A stretch of 5,530 nucleotides of DNA from Pseudomonadota bacterium. Lineage in GTDB: Bacteria > Pseudomonadota > Gammaproteobacteria > Burkholderiales > Gallionellaceae. Within the stretch, counting starts at the first letter, position 1; each line of letters opens with the position of its first letter. The position numbers and the translations under genes were made by a program. This document shows positions 1-5,530 of the stretch, piece by piece. The notes beneath the pieces were generated by a model that saw only the letters and a program-made list of their open reading frames with translations, did not search any database and was not told the DNA's origin. The stretch is taken from positions 1-5,530 of the forward strand of contig JAJXWG010000124.1 in the NCBI GenBank assembly GCA_021781695.1, in the 5' to 3' direction.

Positions 1-847
1 CCGCACGAAAATCAAAAGCGTAGAAAACACACGCAAGATTACGCGCGCCATGGAAATGGTTGCCGCGGCCAAGATGCGCCGCGCGCAGGAACGCATGCGC
101 GCAGCGCGCCCCTATGCTGAAAAAATCAGGGCAGTGGCGGCTCACCTGTCAGGAGCAAGCGCCGAATACAAGCACGCTTTTCTGGTTAAACGCGACACGA
201 TCAAAAAAATCGGTGTGATTCTGATAACATCGGACAAGGGATTGTGCGGCGGACTGAACAGCAACCTGTTTCGTCTGGCTGTTGGCAAAATGAAATCGTG
301 GAGTGCAGAAGGGAAAGGCATAGCAGTGTGCGCGATCGGCAACAAGGGCCTTGGTTTTATGAATCGCATGGGAACCGAAGTCAAGTCCCATCTGGTTGGC
401 CTGGGCGATGCGCCTCACCATGAAAGCCTGATCGGAGCTGTCAAGGTCATGCTGGATGCTTATGTCTCCGGTGAAATCGATGCGATACACATCTGCTACA
501 ACCATTTTGTAAACACCATGAAGCAGGAGCCTTGCATGGAACAGTTGCTGCCGTTGACAGGCGAGCAATTGGGAGATCATCAGGCAAGCTGGGACTACAT
601 CTACGAACCGGATGCAAAGGTGATCGTCGATGAGTTGCTGACACGCTATGTGGAATCTCTGGTATATCAGGGAGTTGTTGAAAACATGGCTTCTGAGCAG
701 AGCTCGCGCATGGTGGCTATGAAGGCCGCATCGGATAATGCCAAGAGCGTCATCGCTGATCTCAAACTGATATACAACAAGGCTCGCCAGGCTGCGATCA
801 CCCGCGAGATTTCCGAGATTGTGAGCGGCGCGGCGGCGGTAGGCTAA
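1..847 (+). CDS. atpG: F1Fo ATP synthase subunit gamma (5'-truncated by the window edge)
   Basis: Gamma is the central rotor shaft of F1, turning inside the alpha3beta3 ring and coupling proton flow through Fo to ATP synthesis at the inner membrane. The first ATG in the window (position 50) is not the start: the same frame is open back to base 2 and reads RTKIKSVENTRKITRAMEM, which is the conserved gamma N-terminus. About seven residues lie upstream, giving roughly 288 residues in total, close to the 287 of E. coli. The N-terminal helix with the MEMVAAAKMRR stretch, the GLCGGLN motif (nt 239-259), SWDYIYEPD and the C-terminal helix (RYVESLVYQGVVENMASEQ, then YNKARQAAITREISEIVSGAAA) are all intact. 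The two terminal helices form the coiled-coil shaft. The stop is TAA at 845-847. It is followed 48 nt later by atpD, as expected in an atp operon. The identification is secure; only the exact start is outside the window. Confidence 0.98.
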   Translation, partial: RTKIKSVENTRKITRAMEMVAAAKMRRAQERMRAARPYAEKIRAVAAHLSGASAEYKHAFLVKRDTIKKIGVILITSDKGLCGGLNSNLFRLAVGKMKSWSAEGKGIAVCAIGNKGLGFMNRMGTEVKSHLVGLGDAPHHESLIGAVKVMLDAYVSGEIDAIHICYNHFVNTMKQEPCMEQLLPLTGEQLGDHQASWDYIYEPDAKVIVDELLTRYVESLVYQGVVENMASEQSSRMVAMKAASDNAKSVIADLKLIYNKARQAAITREISEIVSGAAAVG

Positions 848-883
848 GTTTAGATACGGCGAAAACTCAAGATTAATTTAGAC

Positions 884-889
884 GGGGAA
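884..889 (+). promoter_or_regulatory. Ribosome binding site of atpD
   Basis: GGGGAA lies six bases before the ATG at 896, in an otherwise A/T-rich 48-nt gap after atpG. It is a moderate match to the anti-Shine-Dalgarno sequence and supports the chosen atpD start. Confidence 0.6.
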
Positions 890-895
890 ATCCAA

Positions 896-2296
896 ATGAC
901 TCAAGGTAAGATTGTTCAGTGCATTGGTGCGGTGGTAGATATAGAGTTTCCGCGCGACCATATGCCAAAAGTTTACGATGCGCTGACGCTGCAGGCTGCA
1001 GCAGGTTCGATCGCGGAAGAGGGCCTGACTTTTGAAGTTCAGCAGCAGCTGGGCGATGGCGTGGTTCGCACCATTGCGATGGGAACATCGGATGGTTTGC
1101 AGCGCGGCATGGCAGTTGTAAATACCAATAACCCGATTTCCGTGCCTGTAGGCGCAGGAACGCTGGGTCGCATCATGGACGTATTGGGCCGCCCCATTGA
1201 CGATGCGGGTGAAATCGCCTGCGAAGAGCGCCGTCCTATTCATGCAAAAGCGCCAAAGTTCGACGAACTTTCGCCCTCCATCGATCTGCTGGAGACCGGG
1301 ATCAAGGTGATCGACCTGGTTTGTCCGTTTGCCAAAGGTGGTAAAGTGGGTCTGTTCGGCGGTGCGGGTGTGGGCAAGACCGTGAACATGATGGAGCTGA
1401 TCAACAATATCGCGAAACAGCACAGTGGTTTGTCGGTGTTTGCAGGCGTGGGTGAGCGCACCCGCGAAGGCAATGACTTCTACCATGAAATGAAAGACTC
1501 AAATGTGCTTGACAAGGTTTCCATGGTGTTCGGTCAGATGAACGAGCCGCCCGGAAACCGTTTGCGCGTCGCGTTGACGGGTCTTACCATGGCTGAAAAA
1601 TTCCGCGATGAGGGCCGCGACATCCTGTTCTTCGTTGACAACATCTATCGCTACACGCTGGCCGGAACCGAAGTCTCCGCGCTGCTGGGCCGCATGCCTT
1701 CAGCAGTGGGTTATCAGCCTACGCTGGCTGAAGAAATGGGCCGTCTGCAGGAGCGTATCACGTCGACCAAGGTGGGTTCGATCACATCGGTACAGGCAGT
1801 ATATGTTCCGGCGGACGACCTGACTGACCCTGCACCTGCGACGACCTTCCTGCATCTGGATTCGACAGTTGTGCTTTCGCGCGATATCGCGTCTCTGGGT
1901 ATTTATCCTGCGGTTGACCCTCTGGATTCATCTTCGCGTCAGCTTGATCCTCTGGTGGTAGGCGAGGAGCATTACAGCGTCGCCCGCCGTGTCCAGCAGA
2001 CCCTCCAGCGCTACAAGGAATTGCGCGACATTATCGCGATTCTGGGCATGGACGAACTGGCGCCGGAAGACAAGTTGGCTGTTGCGCGTGCGCGCAAGAT
2101 ACAGCGATTCCTGTCGCAACCCTTCCATGTGGCGGAAGTATTTACCGGCAGTCCCGGCAAGTATGTCACGCTGAAGGAAACTATCAAGGGGTTCAAGGGT
2201 ATCGTTGACGGCGAGTACGATCACCTGCCTGAGCAGGCATTCTATATGGTTGGCGGCATAGAAGAAGCAGTAGAAAAAGCCAAGACACTTCAATAA
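896..2296 (+). CDS. atpD: F1Fo ATP synthase subunit beta
   Basis: This is the catalytic subunit of F1 (ATP from ADP and phosphate), three copies alternating with alpha. The 466 residues are complete and slightly longer than E. coli's 460; most of the excess lies at residues 33-46. Visible in order are the N-terminal beta-barrel (about 1-85), the Walker A loop GGAGVGKT (155-162, K161 and T162), the GERTRE segment with catalytic E187 and R188, Walker B ending in D248 (ILFFVD, then NIYRYTLAGTEVSALLGRMPSAVGYQP), the adenine-stacking tyrosine Y337 in SLGIYPAVDPLDS, and the C-terminal helical domain. The torque-transmitting DELSEED loop reads DELAPED (386-392), so both acidic ends are kept. The start ATG follows a GGGGAA ribosome binding site (884-889) and opens with the standard MTQGKIVQCIGAVVD. 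It lies between gamma and epsilon as in the canonical operon. No key residue is missing. Confidence 0.99.
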   Translation: MTQGKIVQCIGAVVDIEFPRDHMPKVYDALTLQAAAGSIAEEGLTFEVQQQLGDGVVRTIAMGTSDGLQRGMAVVNTNNPISVPVGAGTLGRIMDVLGRPIDDAGEIACEERRPIHAKAPKFDELSPSIDLLETGIKVIDLVCPFAKGGKVGLFGGAGVGKTVNMMELINNIAKQHSGLSVFAGVGERTREGNDFYHEMKDSNVLDKVSMVFGQMNEPPGNRLRVALTGLTMAEKFRDEGRDILFFVDNIYRYTLAGTEVSALLGRMPSAVGYQPTLAEEMGRLQERITSTKVGSITSVQAVYVPADDLTDPAPATTFLHLDSTVVLSRDIASLGIYPAVDPLDSSSRQLDPLVVGEEHYSVARRVQQTLQRYKELRDIIAILGMDELAPEDKLAVARARKIQRFLSQPFHVAEVFTGSPGKYVTLKETIKGFKGIVDGEYDHLPEQAFYMVGGIEEAVEKAKTLQ

Positions 2297-2303
2297 AGGG
2301 TGA
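2297..2303 (+). promoter_or_regulatory. Ribosome binding site of atpC, immediately after the atpD stop
   Basis: AGGGTGA begins directly after the atpD TAA (2294-2296). The AGGG core is seven bases before the ATG at 2308. It favours that start over the second in-frame ATG at 2314 (residue 3, in MAMT), which would sit too far from it. The tight spacing suggests translational linkage of beta and epsilon synthesis. Confidence 0.65.
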
Positions 2304-2307
2304 CATC

Positions 2308-2736
2308 ATGGCTATGACAGTACATGTCGACGTTGTAAGCGCTGAGGAGTTGATATTTTCCGGGCTTGCCGAGTCTGTCGTGATTCCGGGAATCATGGGG
2401 GAGCTTGGTATCTATCCCAGGCATGCTCCCCTGCTCACTCGCATCAAGCCGGGCTCAGTGCGCATCAAGCGTCCTGACCAGACTGATGAAGAGCTGATTT
2501 ATGTATCCGGCGGCATGCTGGAAGTTCAGCCCAGCCATGTGACGATACTTTCGGATACAGCCATTCGCGGCAAGGACCTTGATGAGGCTCGCGCACTTGC
2601 GGCGAAACAGGCTGCGGAAGAGCAGTTGAAGAACCGCACGGGCGATGTTGATTACGCACAGGCTGAAGGGGAGCTGCTGCAGGCTATCGCCCAACTTCGT
2701 GCGATACAGCAGATAAGAAAGCAGATCGGACACTGA
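2308..2736 (+). CDS. atpC: F1Fo ATP synthase subunit epsilon
   Basis: Epsilon binds the foot of gamma and the c-ring, helps couple rotation to proton flow, and in bacteria can inhibit ATP hydrolysis through its C-terminal helices. The 142 residues are near the usual length (E. coli about 139). The N-terminal beta-sandwich (about 1-86) carries the family hallmark GELGIYPRHAPLLT (31-44) and YVSGGMLEVQP (65-75). The C-terminal two-helix domain starts around residue 90 and keeps DTAIRGKDLDEARA (83-96). Within it, LDEARA (91-96) fits the I/L-D-x-x-R-A motif linked to ATP binding in some bacterial epsilon subunits; whether this protein binds ATP cannot be told from sequence. The ORF ends in tandem in-frame stops, TGA (2734-2736) and TAG (2737-2739). 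It is the last gene of the atp operon, followed by a terminator. Confidence 0.98.
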   Translation: MAMTVHVDVVSAEELIFSGLAESVVIPGIMGELGIYPRHAPLLTRIKPGSVRIKRPDQTDEELIYVSGGMLEVQPSHVTILSDTAIRGKDLDEARALAAKQAAEEQLKNRTGDVDYAQAEGELLQAIAQLRAIQQIRKQIGH

Positions 2737-2748
2737 TAGTGCAGAACG

Positions 2749-2780
2749 ATAAAAAAAGCAGCCTAGGCTGCTTTTTTTAT
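2749..2780 (+). terminator. Intrinsic terminator of the atp operon (perfect 32-bp palindrome)
   Basis: The 32 bases 2749-2780 equal their own reverse complement. The RNA would fold a stem GCAGC/GCTGC (2758-2762 with 2767-2771) around a CTAG loop, extended below by seven A-U pairs (2751-2757 with 2772-2778). The run of seven Ts after the GC stem makes a canonical rho-independent terminator 12 nt past the atpC stop. Because a run of seven As precedes the stem, the same structure could also stop transcription from the opposite strand, although no convergent gene is in view. Confidence 0.92.
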
Positions 2781-2822
2781 GCCCGAAATTTCGCTACGCG
2801 ATAAATCTGCTGCCTTGAACAG

Positions 2823-2849
2823 TTGTCTGGCCACATTTATGTTTATAAT
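2823..2849 (+). promoter_or_regulatory. Probable sigma70 promoter for glmU(-glmS)
   Basis: An exact TATAAT is at 2844-2849, 24 nt before the glmU ATG and downstream of the atp terminator. The best nearby -35 is TTGTCT (2823-2828, four of six consensus bases) with a 15-bp spacer, shorter than the preferred 17. A second TTGAAC (2815-2820, four of six) is too far away at 23 bp. Transcription would start around 2855-2857, leaving a leader of about 18 nt that still includes the ribosome binding site. The -10 is convincing and the -35 assignment is uncertain. Confidence 0.55.
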
Positions 2850-2863
2850 CATGCCAAATATTC

Positions 2864-2867
2864 AGGG
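2864..2867 (+). promoter_or_regulatory. Ribosome binding site of glmU
   Basis: AGGG sits six bases before the glmU ATG. An in-frame TAA at 2868-2870, two codons upstream of the ATG, rules out any longer N-terminus, so the start at 2874 is fixed from both sides. Confidence 0.65.
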
Positions 2868-2873
2868 TAAATT

Positions 2874-4235
2874 ATGATAGAGCTAAGCGTCGTTATTCTT
2901 GCAGCAGGCCGCGGCACCAGGATGAACTCGGATAAGCCCAAGGTACTGCATGAACTGGCCGGTATGTCCTTGCTGCAGCGCGTTTTGAACTGCGCTCATC
3001 AGCTCAATGCGGAAAAGGTATGCGTGGTTTATGGCCATGGCGGGGATGCGGTGCCTCTCGCGTTGCAAGGAAGCGATGCGCTCTGCGTGCTTCAGGAGCC
3101 CCAGCTTGGAACTGGGCATGCGGTGCAGCAGGCGATGCCGCATATCGAGGACGGTACACATACCCTTGTGCTGTACGGCGATGTGCCGCTGATCCAGCCT
3201 GCAACCCTGCATCAGATGCAGAAAATGGAGGGCGCACTGACCTTGCTTACCGTGAATTTGGCCGACCCGTCAGGTTATGGGCGGATCGTCAGAAACAGCG
3301 AAGGCGATGTGACCGCCATCGTTGAGGAAAAAGACGCGACGGCAGAACAGCGCGAAATCCACGAAGTCAATACCGGAATAATGTTAGTACCCACCAGGCT
3401 GCTCAAAGGGTGGCTGTCCAAATTGAAAAACAGCAATTCGCAGGGAGAATATTACCTGACCGATGTGGTCGGAATGGCAGTCGATGAAGGAATTGCGGTA
3501 CAAACCGTGCAGCCCGGTCATGAATGGGAAATCCACGGCGTGAACAGCAAATCCCAGCTGGCGGTTCTTGAGAGAACATGGCAGCAGGTCGAAGCCAAGC
3601 GTCTTCTGGCGCAAGGAGTGACGCTGGCTGATCCCGCCAGGCTGGATGTCAGGGGCAGGCTTGAGTGCGGGCGCGATGTGGAAATCGACGTTGGCTGCAT
3701 ATTCATTGGCAATGTGACGCTGGGGAACAAAGTTAAGGTCGGCGCATACTGCATCATCAAAAATGCAATGATTGCAGATGGCACGCAAATCGCCGCATAC
3801 AGCCATATCGACAGCAGCGTGGTCGGGGCGGACTGCCAGATCGGCCCCTATGCCAGGCTTCGTCCGGGCACTCTGCTGCACGATGCAGTGCACATCGGCA
3901 ACTTCGTCGAAGTCAAGAACAGCGAGATCAATCAGGCCAGCAAGGCAAATCATCTGAGCTATATCGGCGATACGAGCATAGGCCGCAGGGTGAATATCGG
4001 CGCAGGAACGATCACCTGCAATTATGATGGTGCGAACAAGCACAGAACAGTCATCGAAGATGATGTTTTCGTCGGTTCCGACACACAGCTTGTCGCACCC
4101 GTGAAAATTGCAAAAGGGTCAACGATAGGCGCAGGATCGACGATAACCCGCAACACGCCGGAAGGCGAGCTCACCCTGTCGAGAAGTAAACAGACTACCA
4201 TTAACGGCTGGCAGCGTCCTGTGAAAAAAGTATAA
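2874..4235 (+). CDS. glmU: Bifunctional GlcN-1-P N-acetyltransferase / GlcNAc-1-P uridylyltransferase
   Basis: GlmU acetylates glucosamine-1-phosphate with acetyl-CoA and then couples the product to UTP, giving UDP-GlcNAc for peptidoglycan and lipid A; it is a cytoplasmic trimer. The 453 residues match the usual length (E. coli 456). The N-terminal uridylyltransferase domain (about 1-227) has the nucleotide-binding signature LAAGRGTRM (9-17, R16) with K23, QLGTGHA (77-83), YGDVP (101-105, metal ligand D103), EVNTG (N166) and HGVN with metal ligand N224. A linker helix (about 230-247) leads to the left-handed beta-helix of hexapeptide repeats (about 250-437). That domain carries GPYARLRPG (R330), K348, the catalytic histidine H360 in SKANHLSYIGD, Y363, GAGTITCNYDG (N383, Y384), K389 and R437 in LSRSKQ. 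Both active sites therefore appear complete. It is followed 55 nt later by glmS, the first enzyme of the same pathway. Confidence 0.98.
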   Translation: MIELSVVILAAGRGTRMNSDKPKVLHELAGMSLLQRVLNCAHQLNAEKVCVVYGHGGDAVPLALQGSDALCVLQEPQLGTGHAVQQAMPHIEDGTHTLVLYGDVPLIQPATLHQMQKMEGALTLLTVNLADPSGYGRIVRNSEGDVTAIVEEKDATAEQREIHEVNTGIMLVPTRLLKGWLSKLKNSNSQGEYYLTDVVGMAVDEGIAVQTVQPGHEWEIHGVNSKSQLAVLERTWQQVEAKRLLAQGVTLADPARLDVRGRLECGRDVEIDVGCIFIGNVTLGNKVKVGAYCIIKNAMIADGTQIAAYSHIDSSVVGADCQIGPYARLRPGTLLHDAVHIGNFVEVKNSEINQASKANHLSYIGDTSIGRRVNIGAGTITCNYDGANKHRTVIEDDVFVGSDTQLVAPVKIAKGSTIGAGSTITRNTPEGELTLSRSKQTTINGWQRPVKKV

Positions 4236-4237
4236 AA

Positions 4238-4260
4238 CTGTAGCCAGCCACTGGCGGCAG
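4238..4260 (+). other. Small hairpin in the glmU-glmS gap
   Basis: GCCAG (4243-4247) pairs with CTGGC (4251-4255) around a CCA loop, and outer CTG/CAG arms (4238-4240 with 4258-4260) pair across a 2x2 TA/GG internal loop. It starts three bases after the glmU stop. No T-run follows, so it is not an intrinsic terminator. It could affect mRNA processing or stability between the two cistrons, or be chance; I see no conservation evidence either way. Confidence 0.35.
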
Positions 4261-4290
4261 ATAATATTAACTAACGACTGGGTTCAAATT

Positions 4291-5530
4291 ATGTGTGGAA
4301 TCGTAGGCGCCGTAGCGCAACGCAATGTCGTACCCGTTCTGCTCGAAGGATTGCAGCGTCTTGAATACCGCGGTTACGATTCGGCAGGACTGGTCGTGGT
4401 CGATAATGCAAGACTGAAACGCCTGCGCAGCACGGGCCGAGTTGCAGAACTCAGCCAGATCAGCGCGGGCACGGAAGGCAGGCTGGGCATCGCCCATACG
4501 CGCTGGGCGACCCATGGCATACCCAGCGAGCGCAATGCGCATCCGCACATGAGCAAAGATCTGATCGCCGTCGTCCACAACGGCATCATTGAGAATTATG
4601 AGACCCTGCGGGAAAGGCTTGCCAGCGCAGGCTACGAATTCACTTCCGATACAGATACAGAGGTGATCGCGCATCTGGTGCACAGCCATTACGTCAGCGG
4701 CATGCCGCTGCTAAAGGCCGTGCAGTCGGCACTGACGGAACTCGTGGGTGCCTATGCGATAGGGGTCATTGCGGCGGACAATCCGGATTTGCTTGTCTGC
4801 GCGCGCCGCGGCAGCCCTTTGCTGATGGGAATAGGCATAGGGGAAAATTTCATCGCCTCGGATGTCTCGGCATTGCTTCCAGTCACCAACAAGGTGATTT
4901 ATCTCGAGGAAGGTGATGTGGTTGAAATAGGCCGGCAGGGCTATCAGATCTACAACGCGGCGGGTGTTGAGACGACCCGGCCTGTACAGGTCAGCGAGAT
5001 CAGCAACGAAAGCGTGCAGCTGGGGAATTACCGCCACTACATGCAAAAGGAAATCCACGAACAGCCAGTAGCCATTTCAAACACGCTGGAGTCGGCGTGC
5101 AACAGCCAGTCCATCATGCCGGGGATTTTCGGGGCGGAAGCCGAGGCCTCCTTTGCAAATATCGACAGCCTGCTGATACTGGCCTGCGGCACGAGCTATC
5201 ACGCCGGACTGGTTGCACAATACTGGCTGGAAGAGATTGCCGGCGTGCAATGCACGGTTGAAATCGCCAGCGAATACCGCTACCGCGTCAGCGTGCCGAA
5301 TCCGAGAGCATTGGTGGTCGTGCTGTCCCAGTCGGGTGAAACCGCCGACACGCAGGCGGCCCTGAGTCATGCCAAGTCACTAGGCCACTTATACTCGCTC
5401 GCGATATGCAATGTGCCGGAGAGCGCATTGGTCAGACAGTCGAAGCTGCGTTTTTTGACGCGTGCAGGTCCGGAAATCGGTGTTGCCTCGACCAAGGCCT
5501 TCACGACCCAGCTGGTAGCACTCTTCCTGC
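4291..5530 (+). CDS. glmS: Glutamine-fructose-6-phosphate aminotransferase (isomerizing), 3'-truncated by the window edge
   Basis: GlmS converts fructose-6-phosphate and glutamine to glucosamine-6-phosphate and glutamate, the committed step of hexosamine synthesis, in the cytoplasm. The 413 codons present cover roughly two thirds of a protein of about 609 residues. The start is fixed by chemistry: Cys2 in MCGIVGAVAQ becomes the N-terminal nucleophile of the class II glutaminase domain (about 1-240). That domain also shows RLEYRGYDSAG (23-33), HTRWATHG (69-76, R71 and W72), VHNGIIENY (95-103, oxyanion residues N97 and G98) and SDTDTEV (119-125). The linker YRHYMQKEIHEQP (248-260) leads to the first sugar isomerase (SIS) domain with ACGTSYHAG (298-306), SQSGETADT (346-354) and STKAFTTQL (400-408), the sugar-phosphate binding loops. 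The second SIS domain and the C-terminal tail lie beyond the window. The reading frame is intact to the last base. It probably shares a transcript with glmU. Confidence 0.98.
   Translation, partial: MCGIVGAVAQRNVVPVLLEGLQRLEYRGYDSAGLVVVDNARLKRLRSTGRVAELSQISAGTEGRLGIAHTRWATHGIPSERNAHPHMSKDLIAVVHNGIIENYETLRERLASAGYEFTSDTDTEVIAHLVHSHYVSGMPLLKAVQSALTELVGAYAIGVIAADNPDLLVCARRGSPLLMGIGIGENFIASDVSALLPVTNKVIYLEEGDVVEIGRQGYQIYNAAGVETTRPVQVSEISNESVQLGNYRHYMQKEIHEQPVAISNTLESACNSQSIMPGIFGAEAEASFANIDSLLILACGTSYHAGLVAQYWLEEIAGVQCTVEIASEYRYRVSVPNPRALVVVLSQSGETADTQAALSHAKSLGHLYSLAICNVPESALVRQSKLRFLTRAGPEIGVASTKAFTTQLVALFL

Noticed and set aside
50..847. atpG starting at the ATG at position 50
   Set aside because: The frame is open upstream to the window edge and encodes the conserved gamma N-terminus, so this ATG is an internal methionine.
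878..1486. 202-codon open frame on the minus strand opposite atpD
   Set aside because: Its codons are in register with the sense codons of atpD, so it is interrupted only where atpD uses TTA, CTA or TCA, codons rare in this gene. The translation shows no recognisable family and the sense gene is certain.
2784..2801. CGAAATTTCG palindrome (2784-2793) overlapping a TCGC/GCGA mini-hairpin (2791-2801) upstream of the glmU promoter
   Set aside because: Could be an operator, but both are short, overlap each other and match no regulator site I know. Insufficient to call a feature.
2851..2877. Eight-codon leader ORF (MPNIQGKL) whose TGA overlaps the glmU ATG as ATGA
   Set aside because: It has no ribosome binding site and its ATG lies only two bases after the -10 box, so a transcript from that promoter would start downstream of it. 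Only read-through transcripts could carry it. Probably chance.
3384..4043. 219-codon open frame on the minus strand opposite glmU
   Set aside because: Same codon-register effect: it ends exactly at a rare sense TTA codon (3384-3386). Nothing in the translation or upstream supports a gene.
4236..4290. Possible glmS ribozyme or a separate glmS promoter in the glmU-glmS gap
   Set aside because: The gap is too short for the ribozyme and shows none of its conserved core. TAATAT at 4262-4267 is only a partial -10 with no matching -35.

Overview
This 5.5 kb window is a compact housekeeping region with every gene on the + strand: the 3' end of an F1Fo ATP synthase operon (atpG, atpD, atpC), then glmU and the first two thirds of glmS. 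The gene order and the protein sequences point to a proteobacterium. Features such as the opening of the beta subunit (MTQGKIVQCIGAVVDIEF) and its extended variable segment near residues 33-46 look most like Betaproteobacteria, perhaps the Nitrosomonadales/Gallionellaceae side. That placement rests on remembered family sequences, not a search, so genus and species cannot be given.

Layout: positions 1-847 hold atpG, lacking only about seven N-terminal residues. A 48-nt gap leads to atpD (896-2296), and an 11-nt gap that carries the ribosome binding site leads to atpC (2308-2736). The 137-nt gap after atpC holds a perfectly palindromic intrinsic terminator (2749-2780) and then a likely sigma70 promoter with an exact TATAAT (2844-2849). 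glmU follows (2874-4235), then a 55-nt gap with a small hairpin, then glmS (4291 to the window edge, 413 codons, still open).

Function: gamma, beta and epsilon are the rotor shaft, catalytic subunit and inhibitory/coupling subunit of F1. GlmS and GlmU catalyse the first and last steps of the cytoplasmic route from fructose-6-phosphate to UDP-GlcNAc, the precursor of peptidoglycan and lipid A. The terminator and promoter suggest that glmU-glmS is transcribed at least partly independently of the ATP synthase operon, although the two sit side by side in many proteobacteria.

All diagnostic catalytic residues that I checked are present, and there are no frameshifts, mobile elements, CRISPR arrays, tRNAs or rRNAs. 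I found no sign of an undescribed system. The points worth a second look are modest and lie in the two intergenic gaps and in one variable stretch of atpD.
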